Origin: Actinokineospora diospyrosa
GTDB lineage: Bacteria > Actinomycetota > Actinomycetes > Mycobacteriales > Pseudonocardiaceae
Assembly: GCF_024171925.1 (NCBI RefSeq)
Contig: NZ_JAMTCO010000016.1
Location: 1 to 64,000 of the forward strand
Direction of reading: 5' to 3'
DNA: 64,000 nt
Shown here in pieces: positions 20,672 to 31,344 of this stretch. The notes below the pieces were generated by a model, which worked only from the letters and a program-made list of their open reading frames with translations, did no database searches and had not been told where the DNA came from. Position 1 is the first letter of the stretch. Each line of letters starts with the position of its first letter. A program made the position numbers and the translations under genes.

Positions 20672-21733
20672 TTACGGCAGCGGCGGGATCGCGTCGGTCT
20701 CGCCGACGGCCAGGTCGAAGTCCACCGACGAGTACTCGCGCAGCTTGGTGAGCCGGTGGAAGCCGTCGATCATCCGGACCGTACCGGACTTCGAGCGCAT
20801 CACGATCGACTGGGTGGTGCAGCCGCCCGAGCGGTAGTGCACGCCGCGCAGCAGGTCACCGTCGGTGACGCCGGTGGCGCAGAAGAACACGTTGTCGCCG
20901 CGCACCAGGTCGTCGGTCAGCAGCACCCGGTCCAGGTCGTGGCCCGCGTCGATGGCCCGCCCGCGCTCGGCGTCGTCCTTGGGCCACAGCTTGCCCTGGA
21001 TCGCCCCGCCCATGCACTTGAGCGCGGCCGCGGCGATGATCCCCTCCGGGGTGCCGCCGATGCCCAGCAGCAGGTCGACCCCGGTGTTGGGCCGGGCGGC
21101 CGAGATCGCGCCAGCCACGTCGCCGTCGGAGATGAAGTGGATCCGCGCACCCGCCTCCCGGACCTCCTTGACCAGGCTGTCGTGCCGGGGCCGGTCCAGG
21201 ATGCAGACCGTCACGTCCGACACGTCGGTGCTCTTGGCGCGCGCGACCCGGCGGATGTTCTCGGCCACCGGCGCGGTGATGTCCACCACGTCGGCCGCCT
21301 CGGGGCCGACCGCGAGCTTCTCCATGTAGAACACCGCGGACGGGTCGAACATCGCGCCCCGCTCGGCCACCGCCAGCACCGCGAGCGCGTTCGGCATGCC
21401 CTTGGACATCAGCGTGGTGCCGTCGATCGGGTCCACCGCGACGTCGCAGTCGGGGCCGTCGCCGTTGCCGACCTCCTCGCCGTTGTAGAGCATCGGCGCC
21501 TCGTCCTTCTCGCCCTCGCCGATCACCACCACACCGCGCATCGACACCGTGCCGACCAGCTTGCGCATCGCGTCGACCGCGGCCTGGTCACCGCCGTTCT
21601 TGTCGCCCCTGCCGACCCAGCGGCCCGCCGCCATCGCCGCGGCCTCGGTCACCCGAACCAACTCCAGCGCGAGGTTGCGCTCGGGTGCCTCCCGGCGGCG
21701 CCCGGTGCTCGAATTGGTGGTCGGAGTGCTCAT
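20672..21733 (-). CDS. glpX: Class II fructose-1,6-bisphosphatase
   Basis: A 353-residue gluconeogenic phosphatase (fructose-1,6-bisphosphate to fructose-6-phosphate). It has the metal/phosphate-site strings [15 protein letters not shown] and [16 protein letters not shown] and the sugar-binding [18 protein letters not shown] 21733 is preceded by GGGAGG, and the length matches Rv1099c, the essential mycobacterial enzyme. It diverges from a DUF4245 gene, a partner conserved in mycobacteria. Confidence 0.96.
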   Translation of the reverse strand: MSTPTTNSSTGRRREAPERNLALELVRVTEAAAMAAGRWVGRGDKNGGDQAAVDAMRKLVGTVSMRGVVVIGEGEKDEAPMLYNGEEVGNGDGPDCDVAVDPIDGTTLMSKGMPNALAVLAVAERGAMFDPSAVFYMEKLAVGPEAADVVDITAPVAENIRRVARAKSTDVSDVTVCILDRPRHDSLVKEVREAGARIHFISDGDVAGAISAARPNTGVDLLLGIGGTPEGIIAAAALKCMGGAIQGKLWPKDDAERGRAIDAGHDLDRVLLTDDLVRGDNVFFCATGVTDGDLLRGVHYRSGGCTTQSIVMRSKSGTVRMIDGFHRLTKLREYSSVDFDLAVGETDAIPPLP

Positions 21734-21886
21734 ACTGCCTCCCGGATCGGCGCGGGCAGCCTGCGGCAGTGCAGACCAATCCGCATCCTCCCAGACCAGG
21801 GTGTGTACCTGCCTAGGTCGACGGCCGTGCCGCTCGTCACTGGTGGCTCCCGCACGGGCCCGAACGGCGGTTGCGATTATGGGCGG

Positions 21887-22420
21887 ATGGCTTCCGGCAA
21901 CCGGCTGACCCACGGCCCGCGCGACATCGTGCTGTCGCTGCTGGCCCTGTTGATCATCATCGGCGCACCGCTGCTGCTGACCAGGGCCTGCACGTTCAGC
22001 CCGGGCGCGCCCCAGGCCGACCCCGCGTCGGCACCCAGGGTGGACGTCGCCGACAGCCTCGGCCGCGCCCAGGCGCCGTTCCGGATCCGGGTGCCGTCGG
22101 TGCCCGCGGCCTGGCAGGGCAACTCGGTCAGCAGCGGCAAAGTCGACCCGTCCGGCCGAGTGGTGCGGGCGGGCTGGCTGACCCCGGCCCGGTTCATCCA
22201 GCTCAGCCAGTCCGACGCGCAGCTCACCGACCTCGTGCTCGCCGAGACCGGCACCCAGGGGCTGGCCACCGGCGTCGAGGACGTCGGTGGGACGCGCTGG
22301 ACGGTCTTCCCGGGGCGGCGCGACGAGCAGGCCTGGGTCGCCGACGTGGACGGGGTGCGGTTGCTGATCACCGGTAGCGCTACCGCTGAGGAGTTCCGCA
22401 CCCTCGCCGCCGCCATCTAG
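21887..22420 (+). CDS. DUF4245 membrane-anchored protein
   Basis: A 177-residue protein with one N-terminal helix ([19 protein letters not shown]) and an extracytoplasmic domain of about 140 residues. It is the Rv1100 counterpart next to glpX; the role is unknown. GATTAT at 21875-21880 lies six bases before ATG 21887 with no ribosome site, which fits a leaderless mRNA. Its stop is 14 bases from that of the opposing ispH gene. Confidence 0.85.
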   Translation: MASGNRLTHGPRDIVLSLLALLIIIGAPLLLTRACTFSPGAPQADPASAPRVDVADSLGRAQAPFRIRVPSVPAAWQGNSVSSGKVDPSGRVVRAGWLTPARFIQLSQSDAQLTDLVLAETGTQGLATGVEDVGGTRWTVFPGRRDEQAWVADVDGVRLLITGSATAEEFRTLAAAI

Positions 22421-22434
22421 GTCCTAGCTAGGTC

Positions 22435-23400
22435 TTAAGACTTGGCCGTCTGCTTGAGGCCCTTGCGCAGCTCGGCGGGCAGCGAGAAGGCCACCTTCTC
22501 CTCCGCGGTGGTGATCTCCTCGATGTCGCCGTAGCCGCGCTCGGCCAGCCACGCGAGCAGGTCCATCACCAGGTTGTCCGGCACCGAGGCACCGCTGGTG
22601 ACCCCGACGGTGCGCACACCCTCCAGCCACGACTCGTCGACCTCGTGGGCGAAGTCGACCAGGTACGAGGCCTTCGCGCCCGCCTGCAGCGCCACCTCGA
22701 CCAGCCGCTTGGAGTTCGACGAGTTCTGCGAGCCGACCACGATCACCAGCTCGCACTGCGGCGCCATCGCCTTCACCGCGAACTGGCGGTTCGACGTGGC
22801 GTAGCAGATGTCGTCGCTGGGCGGGTTCTCCAGCAGCGGGAACCGCTCGCGCAGCTGGTCGACCCGCTCCATCGTCTCGTCGACCGACAGCGTCGTCTGC
22901 GACAGCCAGATCACCTTCGACGGATCGCGCACCACGACCTTGTCCACGTCTTCGGCGGTGTCCACCAGCTGCACGTGGTCGGGTGCCTCACCGGCGGTGC
23001 CCTCGACCTCCTCGTGGCCCTCGTGGCCGATGAGCAGGATGTCGTAGTCGTCCTTGGCGAACCGCTTGGCCTCGAAGTGGACCTTGGTGACCAGCGGGCA
23101 GGTGGCGTCGATGGTGCGCAGGCCGCGCTGGGCGGCCTGGTCGTGCACCGCGGGGGAGACGCCGTGCGCGGAGAACACGACCAGCGCGCCCTCGGGCACC
23201 TCGTCGGCCTCGTCGACGAAGATCGCGCCGCGCTCGCGCAGGGTCTCCACGACGTGCTTGTTGTGCACGATCTCCTTGCGCACGTACACCGGCGGGCCGT
23301 AGGTCTCCAGGGCCTTCTCCACGGTGATCACCGCGCGGTCGACTCCGGCGCAGTAGCCGCGCGGCTTGGCCAGCAGGACGCGTTTGGTGGTGGCGCTCAT
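22435..23400 (-). CDS. ispH: 4-hydroxy-3-methylbut-2-enyl diphosphate reductase
   Basis: A 321-residue iron-sulphur enzyme, the last step of the MEP pathway giving IPP and DMAPP. The three conserved cluster Cys are visible in [24 protein letters not shown] and [10 protein letters not shown], with the substrate-binding [14 protein letters not shown] and [10 protein letters not shown]. Full length and normal start. It sits between DUF4245 and the lipid-droplet gene as Rv1110 does. Confidence 0.96.
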   Translation of the reverse strand: MSATTKRVLLAKPRGYCAGVDRAVITVEKALETYGPPVYVRKEIVHNKHVVETLRERGAIFVDEADEVPEGALVVFSAHGVSPAVHDQAAQRGLRTIDATCPLVTKVHFEAKRFAKDDYDILLIGHEGHEEVEGTAGEAPDHVQLVDTAEDVDKVVVRDPSKVIWLSQTTLSVDETMERVDQLRERFPLLENPPSDDICYATSNRQFAVKAMAPQCELVIVVGSQNSSNSKRLVEVALQAGAKASYLVDFAHEVDESWLEGVRTVGVTSGASVPDNLVMDLLAWLAERGYGDIEEITTAEEKVAFSLPAELRKGLKQTAKS

Positions 23401-23494
23401 GCCGTCCAGGGTACGGCCGCTCGGCCCAGGGCTCCTGTTCGGTCGGTGTCGGGGCGCTCACCCCGCGCGGTCCGGGTGTGTGTCGGGGGGTGGG

Positions 23495-23555
23495 GTGGCG
23501 GGAGTGTCGGGGGGCGGTGGGCGGGAGTGTCAAGGGGAGGGTGGGCGGGAGTGTC
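23495..23555. repeat. Three G-rich direct repeats
   Basis: The string GTGG(G)CGGGAGTGTC occurs at 23495-23508, 23517-23531 and 23541-23555, spaced 22-24 bp, between the ispH start and the lipid-droplet gene. All three are in one orientation and rich in G-runs. They could be a regulator-binding array or G-quadruplex-prone DNA in the divergent promoter. Confidence 0.7.
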
Positions 23556-23593
23556 GCTGTGCAGATCCGCCGGACTCGGGCAGGCTAGGAACC

Positions 23594-24175
23594 ATGAAGT
23601 CTCTCCCCCTGCCGCTGCGGGTCGCGGCCGGGCTCGCCGCGACCGCCCTGGAGCACGCCCGCGACCTGCCCACCCGGATCGCCGGGCTGCCGGTCACCGT
23701 GGCCAGCCAGGCGCTGCAGGTGTCCATGCGGGTGCAGCAGCACGTCACCGAACTGGCCATCAAGGGCGACGAGGCGATCGCCTCGTTGCGGCCGGTGGAC
23801 GAGGACCCGGAGTGGGCGACCTTCGACGAGGACCTCGACGACGCCGACGACCAGCGGGCCGCGTTCGACCAGGTCGCCGAGGAGGACCTGGTCGAGGACG
23901 ACCTCCCGGGCGCTGAGCCCGCGGGTGGCTTGACGCCGGTCGAGGTCGACGACGACCTGGTGGCCCCGGTCGCCGGGCCCGCGTCGGTGCCCAACTACGG
24001 GGAGTTGTCGCTGGCGCAGCTGCGCGCCCGGTTGCGCGGCTTCGACGTCGCGGCGCTGGAGGAGCTGCTGGCGCACGAGCGGGCCACCGAGAACCGGCCC
24101 TCGTACGTGGGCATGCTGACCCGCAGGTTGGCCACCGTCCAGGACGCCGCTGGTCAGGGCCCGTCCGACACGTGA
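23594..24175 (+). CDS. Lipid droplet-associated protein (Rv1109c-like)
   Basis: A 193-residue protein. Residues 1-60 form an amphipathic Ala/Leu-rich helix region ([19 protein letters not shown]). The middle is strongly acidic with Glu/Asp runs, and the C-terminal 50 residues hold the conserved [21 protein letters not shown] motif. Location between ispH and xseA matches Rv1109c, whose orthologues are called lipid droplet-associated. Start ATG 23594 has a weak TAGGA. Its TGA overlaps the xseA GTG. Confidence 0.8.
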   Translation: MKSLPLPLRVAAGLAATALEHARDLPTRIAGLPVTVASQALQVSMRVQQHVTELAIKGDEAIASLRPVDEDPEWATFDEDLDDADDQRAAFDQVAEEDLVEDDLPGAEPAGGLTPVEVDDDLVAPVAGPASVPNYGELSLAQLRARLRGFDVAALEELLAHERATENRPSYVGMLTRRLATVQDAAGQGPSDT

Positions 24176-25410
24176 GCGCACCCACCGCAGAAGAGCCGTG
24201 GCCGGTCCGCACGGTCGCCCGCAAGATCGCCGACTGGGTCAACCGGCTGGGCACCGTGTGGGTGGAGGGCCAGCTCACCCAGATCTCCGCGCGCCCCGGC
24301 ACCGGCACCGCGTTCCTCACCCTGCGCGACCCCGCCGCGGACGTGTCGATGACGGTGACCTGCTCCACCCAGATGCTGCGCGCGCACGAACCGCCGCTGA
24401 CCGACGGCGCCCGCGTCGTGGTGCACGCCAAGCCCACCTTCTTCCTCAACCGCGGCACGCTGAGCCTGCGCGCCGACGAGATCCGCGCGGTCGGCATCGG
24501 CGAGCTGCTGGCCCGCATCGAGCGGCTGCGCAGGCTGCTGGCCGCGGAGGGCCTGTTCGACCCGCGCCGCAAGCGCCGCCCGCCGTTCCTGCCCGCCAAG
24601 GTCGGCCTGATCACCGGCCGCGCCTCCGCCGCCGAGCGCGACGTGCTGGCCAACGCCACTGCGCGCTGGCCCGCGGTGTCGTTCCGGGTGGAGAACGTCG
24701 CGGTGCAGGGGGCGCTGGCGGTGCCGCAGATCCTCGACGCGCTGCGCGTGCTCGACCGCGACCCCGACGTCGAGGTGATCGTCATCGCCCGCGGCGGCGG
24801 CAGCGTCGAGGACCTGCTCCCGTTCTCCGACGAGGCCCTGTGCCGCGCGGTCGCCGACTGCCGCACCCCGGTGCTGAGCGCGATCGGCCACGAACCGGAC
24901 ACCCCGCTGCTCGACCACGTGGCCGACGTGCGCTGCTCGACGCCGACCGACGCGGGCAAGCGGGTGGTGCCGGACGTGGCCGAGGAGTCCGCCCGGGTCC
25001 GCCAGCTGCGCGACCGGGCCCGCCGGGCGTTGCACGGATGGGTGGATCGCGAGGTCCGGCTGCTGACCCAGCTGCGCAGCAGGCCGGTGCTCGCCGACCC
25101 GATCACCCCGCTGGTGCGGCGCGCCGAACAGGTGGATTCGCTGGTCGAGCGCGCGCGCCGGGCGCTGCTGGCGCGGTTGGCCGAGGAACGGGCCGCGCTG
25201 AACGCGACGAAAGCCCGCTTGACGACCTTGGGACCAGCCGCCACCCTTGCCCGAGGGTACGCGGTCGTACAGCACACCGATGCCGACGGGACTCCCCGGG
25301 TTCTCCGCTCGATCGAGGACGCCACCGAGGGCACCGCCCTGCGCATCCGGCTCGCCGACGGCGCACTGCACGCGGTCGCCACCGGCGACCGGGAGGGTGA
25401 AGGGAGCTGA
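24172..25410 (+). CDS. xseA: Exodeoxyribonuclease VII large subunit
   Basis: A 412-residue subunit of the ssDNA exonuclease: an OB-fold at residues 10-105, the catalytic core with KVGLITGR and [19 protein letters not shown], and an Arg-rich coiled region at the C-terminus. The GTG start overlaps the previous stop by four bases. The partner gene xseB follows, but one unknown gene is inserted between them. Confidence 0.94.
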   Translation: MSAPTAEEPWPVRTVARKIADWVNRLGTVWVEGQLTQISARPGTGTAFLTLRDPAADVSMTVTCSTQMLRAHEPPLTDGARVVVHAKPTFFLNRGTLSLRADEIRAVGIGELLARIERLRRLLAAEGLFDPRRKRRPPFLPAKVGLITGRASAAERDVLANATARWPAVSFRVENVAVQGALAVPQILDALRVLDRDPDVEVIVIARGGGSVEDLLPFSDEALCRAVADCRTPVLSAIGHEPDTPLLDHVADVRCSTPTDAGKRVVPDVAEESARVRQLRDRARRALHGWVDREVRLLTQLRSRPVLADPITPLVRRAEQVDSLVERARRALLARLAEERAALNATKARLTTLGPAATLARGYAVVQHTDADGTPRVLRSIEDATEGTALRIRLADGALHAVATGDREGEGS

Positions 25411-25417
25411 TCCGGCG

Positions 25418-25810
25418 ATGCGGACCTGTCGCGAACCGACGTTCCTCCCGCTCACCCTGTCCACGGTGCGGGCCACCCCCGACCCGACCACCAGGGCGGT
25501 GCACGCCACGGCCCGCCGGGCCGACTCGGCGGCCGCCGAGTGCTGGGCCGCGCTCCTCGCGGGCTGCGACGCCCCCGGCAAGCACCAGCTCCCGCTGCGC
25601 CTGCGCGAACTGTCCGACGCGGCGACCCCGCACGCCACCGAGGGCCACCGCGGCAAGATCGACCAGGCCCGCACCAGAATCGAAGAGGCCCTGACCGACC
25701 GCGACGGCGAGGACTTCGCCGAGGCGTTCATCGGGTACGACCAAGCCGTGGCGACCGCCCTGGCCCGCGCCCACAACCGACAGGAAACCGGTGACCGAAC
25801 CTGGGTATGA
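25418..25810 (+). CDS. Hypothetical protein inserted between xseA and xseB
   Basis: A 130-residue, mostly helical, charged protein starting at ATG 25418 with AGGGAG twelve bases upstream, which is long spacing. It has no signal peptide and no membrane helix, and I recognise no domain. The 3' end overlaps the GTG of xseB by 20 bases, so its translation may affect xseB. Being embedded in the exonuclease VII operon suggests a link to that enzyme or simple insertion. Confidence 0.65.
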   Translation: MRTCREPTFLPLTLSTVRATPDPTTRAVHATARRADSAAAECWAALLAGCDAPGKHQLPLRLRELSDAATPHATEGHRGKIDQARTRIEEALTDRDGEDFAEAFIGYDQAVATALARAHNRQETGDRTWV

Positions 25811-25991
25811 GCAAGCCCGCGACGAATTAGCGACGGTTGTCGCGAAGCTGGAAGCGGGCGGGCTGTCGCTGGAGGAGTCACTGGCTCTGTGGGAACGCGG
25901 CGAGGCTTTGGCGAAGATCTGCGATAGGCATCTGGCGGGCGCACGAGAACGCGTCGAGAACGCGCTAGCGGCCGTTGAGGCCGACGAGTAG
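25791..25991 (+). CDS. xseB: Exodeoxyribonuclease VII small subunit
   Basis: A 66-residue helical hairpin typical of XseB ([21 protein letters not shown]... [16 protein letters not shown]). The GTG at 25791 is preceded by CAGGAAA. Small-subunit copies decorate the XseA coiled coil and control its activity. Confidence 0.93.
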   Translation: MTEPGYEQARDELATVVAKLEAGGLSLEESLALWERGEALAKICDRHLAGARERVENALAAVEADE

Positions 25992-26072
25992 TTCGCGGCG
26001 CTGCACCTCTGGACAGCCTGACGCGGTCGAGCGCCGCGGGTACGGGATCAGCCGTGCCCGTGGCTGCGCTAG

Positions 26073-29036
26073 CTACACGGTCAACTCCAAGGACGACCCG
26101 CTCCGCCCCTTCCGGACCCGCACCCGCGTGGGGATCCGCTGCCGCAGCTCATCCACATGCGACACCACCCCGACCACGCGCCCGCCGTCTCGCAGCTCGT
26201 CGAGGATCGCCATCACCTCGTCCAGCGTCCCCGCGTCCAGCGTGCCGAACCCCTCGTCCACGAACAGCGTGTCCAACAAGGCCCCTCCGCCGCTTTCCGC
26301 TGCGACCACGTCGGCGAGTCCAAGTGCCAGCGCCAAGGAAGCCACGAACGATTCGCCGCCGGACAGGGTCTTAGCGGGTCGGGTCATTCCCGAGTAGTCG
26401 TCGAGTACGTCTAGGCCCAGCCCGCCTCGGGTCCCGCGGGCGCCAGCTTCGGCAGAGTGCTCGAACGAGTACCGCCCTTGGGTCATCTTCCGCAGTCGCG
26501 ATGATGCTGCCGTGGCGACTTCTTCCAAGCGGGCTGCGAGCACGTAAGAGCGCAGCGACATCTTCGTAGAGTTCTGGCCACGCCCGTTGACCACATCGGT
26601 CAATGCGTCCAACTCCGCGTACTCGGCCTCTAGCGGTTCCAGCTCCGCCCAAGCCGTCCGTAGTCGCTCCCCGAGCCCCGACAGCTGCTCCAACCGGGAA
26701 CCTGTCTCGCGTGCGACGGCGACCGCTTCCTCGGCATCCGTGCGCGCCGCCAATGCGCGCTCTAGCAACGGGGCCAAGTCGACATCCAGATCAGCCTCTA
26801 GGCCGAAGAGCTCCGGTTCCATCAATGTCGCTCGGTGCTGCTGTTCAGCCTCGGTAGCCTCAACGATGCGAGTGCGCAGCTTGTCGATGATCGGCTCAGT
26901 CCGGGCAGCCGCAAGAGCTTCTGCCAGTTCGCCGAACCCAGCCGCGGACACGGTGTCCGCTAGTGCGTCACGCTGCTCGCGGACGCGGTCGTGGGCAGTT
27001 AGCGCTGTCGTGTGGGCCTCGATGAGGGCGTCGATCGCGGCGACCGTGGACAGGACATGCCGACGGCGGTCGGCTACCGATGGGTGGGTGCCGCGCGCTT
27101 GGTCCACGATGGACTCTCGGCGGTCAATGGCGGACTTCAGCTCGGCAGCCTCAGAGGCGAGGCGAGCGACCTCGCGGTCCTGCTTAGCGTGTCCGTCGCG
27201 CAGGGCCTCCTGTTCGCGCTCAACGTTGCGTAGAGCGCGATCGAGAGCCGGGTGACGGGACGCCAGGTCGTTGGCGCGGATGAACGCCTTGTCTGCCTCG
27301 GCGTAGGCGGACGCTAGGTCGTGGCCGTCCCACGGGGCCAAGCGTTCGGTAAGGACATCGACCGACGCGCGGGCCTTGGTGAGGGCGTTGCCCGCCTGTT
27401 CGCGGATCCGCAGTGCTGCTACCTCGGCTGCTTGGGCCTTCTGTTCATCGGCAGCGGTAGCGGCACCTGTAGGAGTTGACGCTGGGTGGGGGTGGTCGTG
27501 GTTGCCACACACGGGGCAGGGGTGGTCGTCAGACAGGCCTGTCGCGAGTTCCGCGGCCATTCCGTCTAGGCGGAGTTGGCGGAGGCGTTGGACCTCGTCA
27601 CGGGCGGACTGATGCGCGTCGGTGGCTTCGCGCTGGGCATCCTCGGCGGTGACGACAGCCCTATGTGCGGCAGGTAGGGCCTTTCGGTTGCCCAGGGCGG
27701 CATCGATCTCGGACCGACGCGCACGCAAGCCGACCAGCTCTGCGCGTGCGGTCGTCGCGGCAGTCAGGTCTTCCCGAGCCTTCTTGACCCTGTCAGGGAA
27801 CAGGGCCAGCTTCTTCTCGGCGTCGGTGACCTGAGTGCGGACTTCCTCTTCGCGTAGAGCCAGTTCTCGAAGACGCCGCTTGTCTGCGTGCTGGCGTTCA
27901 GCCTCGGCGACAAGGGTTGCCAAGCCGCCAGCTTCTTCGCGCAGCTTGCCCGCCGCGTCGCGCAAGGTCGGCAAAGCGGCGTCGTGCTCGGTGAAGCCCC
28001 ATTCGGCGACTTCCTCGGCACGGGTGGCGACAAGAGCTTCAACCTCGTCCGCGCGGCGTTCCAAGGCCATCAGTTGCTCGGTGGCCGCGACGACCGGGAC
28101 CGCGCGCTCCGCCGCAGCGAGCTCATCCCGCCACGCGATCCGGTCCGCGGCCTGGTGCGCCAACTCGGCGAGCCCGTTGACCGCCCGGTGGACCCGCTTG
28201 ACCCGGCCCTGCAGCTCCCGCCCATCGACCAGCGCCGCATCGGTCAAGTCGCGCCGCTTGGCGGTCGCCTTGGCGGCTTCAACGGCGTCGGCCGCCGCCT
28301 GTTCGGTATCGGCCAAGATCACGTTCAGCCAGGTCAGGTCCGGCTGCTCCGGCGGTTCGATTCCCGCTGCCTGGGCGAACCGGGCGAGCAGCACGTTGGT
28401 CCCCGCGAGGCGCTCATCGCGCTCGCGGCCCAGCTCACGGCGCTGGTCGCGGAACCACTGCTCGACGCGCTCGAAGTGCTCGGTGCCGAACAACTTTTCG
28501 AGCAGCTTCTCCCGGTCCTCGGTGGATGACCTGAGGAACCTGGCGAACTCGCCTTGCGGCAAGAGCACGACCTGGAAGAACTGCTCCTTGGTCATCCCGA
28601 GCAGCCGCTCGACTACGCGCGCGACCTCGTCGATGCGGGACACGCCTTCCGGCTGATGGCCGGAGGGTGCCTTACCGACCCATGTCAGCGCTGCCTTGGC
28701 GTTCTGCTTGGTCGTGCCACCCCCGCGCTTCTTAGGGCGCTCGTATTCAGGGCTGCGGGTGATGCGAAGCCTGTGGTGCTGGACGGTCAGCTCCAGCGTC
28801 ACCTCGGTGTGCGTGTCTGGGTCCGCATAGTCGCAACGCAGGCGCCTAGCGTCCGCGCGCGCACCAGGTACAGCACCGAAGAGAGCGAAGGCGACCGCGT
28901 CGAGCAAGGTGGTCTTACCCGCACCGGTGTCACCGTGCAGGAGGAACAGGCCTTCGGCTCCCAAGGCGTCGAAGTCGACGGTCTCCTTGTTCACGAACGG
29001 CCCGAACGCCGTCAACTCAAGGTGGTGCAGCCTCAC
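26073..29036 (-). CDS. sbcC: SbcC-type SMC-like exonuclease subunit
   Basis: A 987-residue ABC/SMC ATPase. Walker A is LLHGDTGAGKTTLLDAVAFA near residue 30. The zinc-hook CPVCGNHDHPHP lies in the middle of long coiled coils, and the C-terminal signature KTLSGGESFVASLALALGLADV plus LFVDEGFGTLD closes the site. With SbcD it clips hairpins and protein-blocked DNA ends. Start overlaps the sbcD stop by four bases. Codon use changes visibly along the gene (more AT-ending codons in most of the C-terminal two thirds). Confidence 0.94.
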   Translation of the reverse strand: MRLHHLELTAFGPFVNKETVDFDALGAEGLFLLHGDTGAGKTTLLDAVAFALFGAVPGARADARRLRCDYADPDTHTEVTLELTVQHHRLRITRSPEYERPKKRGGGTTKQNAKAALTWVGKAPSGHQPEGVSRIDEVARVVERLLGMTKEQFFQVVLLPQGEFARFLRSSTEDREKLLEKLFGTEHFERVEQWFRDQRRELGRERDERLAGTNVLLARFAQAAGIEPPEQPDLTWLNVILADTEQAAADAVEAAKATAKRRDLTDAALVDGRELQGRVKRVHRAVNGLAELAHQAADRIAWRDELAAAERAVPVVAATEQLMALERRADEVEALVATRAEEVAEWGFTEHDAALPTLRDAAGKLREEAGGLATLVAEAERQHADKRRLRELALREEEVRTQVTDAEKKLALFPDRVKKAREDLTAATTARAELVGLRARRSEIDAALGNRKALPAAHRAVVTAEDAQREATDAHQSARDEVQRLRQLRLDGMAAELATGLSDDHPCPVCGNHDHPHPASTPTGAATAADEQKAQAAEVAALRIREQAGNALTKARASVDVLTERLAPWDGHDLASAYAEADKAFIRANDLASRHPALDRALRNVEREQEALRDGHAKQDREVARLASEAAELKSAIDRRESIVDQARGTHPSVADRRRHVLSTVAAIDALIEAHTTALTAHDRVREQRDALADTVSAAGFGELAEALAAARTEPIIDKLRTRIVEATEAEQQHRATLMEPELFGLEADLDVDLAPLLERALAARTDAEEAVAVARETGSRLEQLSGLGERLRTAWAELEPLEAEYAELDALTDVVNGRGQNSTKMSLRSYVLAARLEEVATAASSRLRKMTQGRYSFEHSAEAGARGTRGGLGLDVLDDYSGMTRPAKTLSGGESFVASLALALGLADVVAAESGGGALLDTLFVDEGFGTLDAGTLDEVMAILDELRDGGRVVGVVSHVDELRQRIPTRVRVRKGRSGSSLELTV

Positions 29037-30175
29037 TCGCGCTCCTTACCGGCGACGGCAGCAAGAGCCTCCCGGAGCAGCGCGCGCTCGGTATCGGTCG
29101 GCGGGCTGTTCCGGGTGTCCTCCACGAAGCAACAGGCGACTTCCTCGTCCGTGCGTCCCTTGACCGTCTCGCTGTACCGGCGGACGCGCGGTCTACCGCC
29201 CTCAGGTAGCCAATCCATGTGCAGCGCGTGCGGGAAGCGTTCACGCAGCCTGCGCATGGCATCAATCGGGCGAACCTGGTCGGTGAGCTCTATAGAGAGA
29301 AACTTGTCGATCTCGGACTCGTGCGCCGGGTCGGTCAAGAGGTCCGCCAAGTGCCCACGCAAGGTGCCCAGAACGCGCGGCACGGGCAATTCGCGGCGCT
29401 CAACGCCCGCAAGACCGTGCTTGTCGAGTTCGACGAGCCAGACCGATTTGCGGTGGCGCGCTTCGGAGAACGAATACGCCATAGGGCTACCGGAGTAGCG
29501 AAGGTGCTCGGCGAGGGTCTGCGGGCCGTGTAGATGACCGAGCGCGGCGTAGTCGATGCCGTCGAAGAGGGAGCCGGGCACGTGCGGGACGCCACCTACG
29601 GCGATAGTGCGCTCGGAGTCACTGGTCTCGCCGCCGATCACAAAGGCGTGCGCGAGAACCACCGAGCGGGTCTTACGCGTATCGAGGTCTGTCTTGATCC
29701 GGCGCATGGCCTCACCCAGCACGGCTGCGTGACCGCGCAGCTCAGGATCGCCCAGGGCGTGCCGGGCGACCTCCGGCTCGAGGTACGGGATGCCGTAGAA
29801 GGCGACCGGACCGTGCGCGTCTTCGAGGAGGACGGGCTCGTGCAGGTTCGCGATCGCGGTCCGCAGGTGCAGGCCGCCCGCTCGCGCGAACGCGGCGAAC
29901 GCGCCGAGCCGGGGCGCCGAGTCGTGGTTGCCCGGGGTGATGACGATCTGCGCGCCCGCGTCGGCGATCCGGCGCAGCACCCGGGCGCAGGTGTCGACCG
30001 CCTCGGCTGAGGGCACCGCTCGGTCGTAGAGGTCACCGGAGACCACCAGCGCGTCGACCCGCTCGGTGTCGACCAGGTCGGCCAGGCCGCTGAGCACGGT
30101 CTCCTGCTCGGCGAGCAGGTCCCGGCCGTGGAACGTGCGGCCCACGTGCCAGTCGGAGGTGTGCAGGACCCGCAT
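29033..30175 (-). CDS. sbcD: SbcD-type nuclease subunit
   Basis: A 380-residue Mre11-like phosphoesterase with the metal motifs in order: HTSDWHVGRTFHG, VVSGDLYDRAVPS, VITPGNHDSAPR and YAALGHLHGPQ. ATG 30175 starts directly at MRVLHTSDWH; the upstream continuation is non-coding. It is the first gene of the sbcDC operon and diverges from rmuC, a second hairpin/recombination factor. Confidence 0.95.
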   Translation of the reverse strand: MRVLHTSDWHVGRTFHGRDLLAEQETVLSGLADLVDTERVDALVVSGDLYDRAVPSAEAVDTCARVLRRIADAGAQIVITPGNHDSAPRLGAFAAFARAGGLHLRTAIANLHEPVLLEDAHGPVAFYGIPYLEPEVARHALGDPELRGHAAVLGEAMRRIKTDLDTRKTRSVVLAHAFVIGGETSDSERTIAVGGVPHVPGSLFDGIDYAALGHLHGPQTLAEHLRYSGSPMAYSFSEARHRKSVWLVELDKHGLAGVERRELPVPRVLGTLRGHLADLLTDPAHESEIDKFLSIELTDQVRPIDAMRRLRERFPHALHMDWLPEGGRPRVRRYSETVKGRTDEEVACCFVEDTRNSPPTDTERALLREALAAVAGKERE

Positions 30176-30299
30176 GGCGGGCCAGGGTATGCCGATCTTG
30201 CCCCCGATCGGGGGAGGCACGCCGGTCGAACGCCCGTTCGAGCCTGGTTCTGTCGGGGCAATACGGTAGGGATCACTGTTGTCAGAGGGAGGTGTTGGC

Positions 30300-31241
30300 G
30301 TGACCGCCGTGCTCGGCACCATCGTCGCCGTGCTCGTCCTGCTGCTGCTGGCAGCGGGCGCGCTGTTCTGGCGGCTCTACACCGAGGCGCAACGCCGGGC
30401 CGAGGACGCCCGCGCCGAGGTCGCCGCGGAACGGCGCCGCTCGGACGGGCACCAGTCCGCGCTGCGCCGCTACGAGGTCGCGTTCGCCTCGATCAGCGGC
30501 CGGGGCGAGCTGGGGGAGCAGGTCCTGGTCGAAACCGCGCGCGCGCTCGGGCTGCGCGAGGGCCTGCACTACACGCTGCAGACCGACGTCGCCGGTGGCG
30601 GCGCCGCCCGACCGGACCTGCTGCTCGTGGTCGGCGACGACCGGCGGGTCCCGGTGGACGCCAAGATGAGCATGGCCACCTGGGCGGAGGCCGTGGAGAC
30701 CGACGACGCCGAGGAGCGGCTGGACGCGCTGCGCGTGCACGTGCGCAACATCCGCTCCCGCGCGGCGGAGCTGTCCGGCAAGGGCTACCAGCGCTGGGCG
30801 GACGCGATCTACGGGACGATCATGTTCGTCCCCTCCGACGCCGCCGTGGTCGCCGCGCTGGACACCGACCCGACGTTGCTGCGCTGGCTGCTGGACCGCC
30901 GCGTGTTCCTGTGCGGGCCAACCGGTTTCGCGGTGCTCGCCTCGGCCGCGCTGTTCGCCGCCACCGAGCGCACCATCGTGGCCGACGTGGCCGCCGTGCG
31001 CGCGAACGCCGCCGGCGCGCACCGCACGGCAACGGCAGCGATCGACGCGGTGAACCTGTCCAGCACGCACCTGCAGCGCTTCCTGTCCGCCCGCCGCCGG
31101 GAGTTGGACGCCCTGGAGCAGTTCCGCTCCACCGTGACCCCCCTGAGCGACGCGGCGGGCACGCCAACCCCCGTCCCCGAACTCCGCCGCGTCGAGGAAG
31201 CCCTGGTCGCGGGAGCCGATCCGGAGGAATTGACCGGCTGA
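30300..31241 (+). CDS. rmuC: RmuC family protein
   Basis: A 313-residue protein: one N-terminal membrane helix (GTIVAVLVLLLLAAGALFW), a coiled-coil of about 35 residues, and a PD-(D/E)XK nuclease-like core (DLLLVVGDDRRVPVDAKMSM with Asp and Lys). RmuC limits inversions at short inverted repeats, which is interesting given the long inverted repeats flanking this block. GTG 30300 with GAGGGAGG nearby is preferred. Confidence 0.87.
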   Translation: MTAVLGTIVAVLVLLLLAAGALFWRLYTEAQRRAEDARAEVAAERRRSDGHQSALRRYEVAFASISGRGELGEQVLVETARALGLREGLHYTLQTDVAGGGAARPDLLLVVGDDRRVPVDAKMSMATWAEAVETDDAEERLDALRVHVRNIRSRAAELSGKGYQRWADAIYGTIMFVPSDAAVVAALDTDPTLLRWLLDRRVFLCGPTGFAVLASAALFAATERTIVADVAAVRANAAGAHRTATAAIDAVNLSSTHLQRFLSARRRELDALEQFRSTVTPLSDAAGTPTPVPELRRVEEALVAGADPEELTG

Positions 31242-31344
31242 AAAGTGCATAACGGACCGGGCGGCCATGATAACGAGTGGACACGCGCCCGGTTACGGCC
31301 AAGTCACGGCGCGTCGCGGCCAAGACGGACTAACGTGTACGGGT

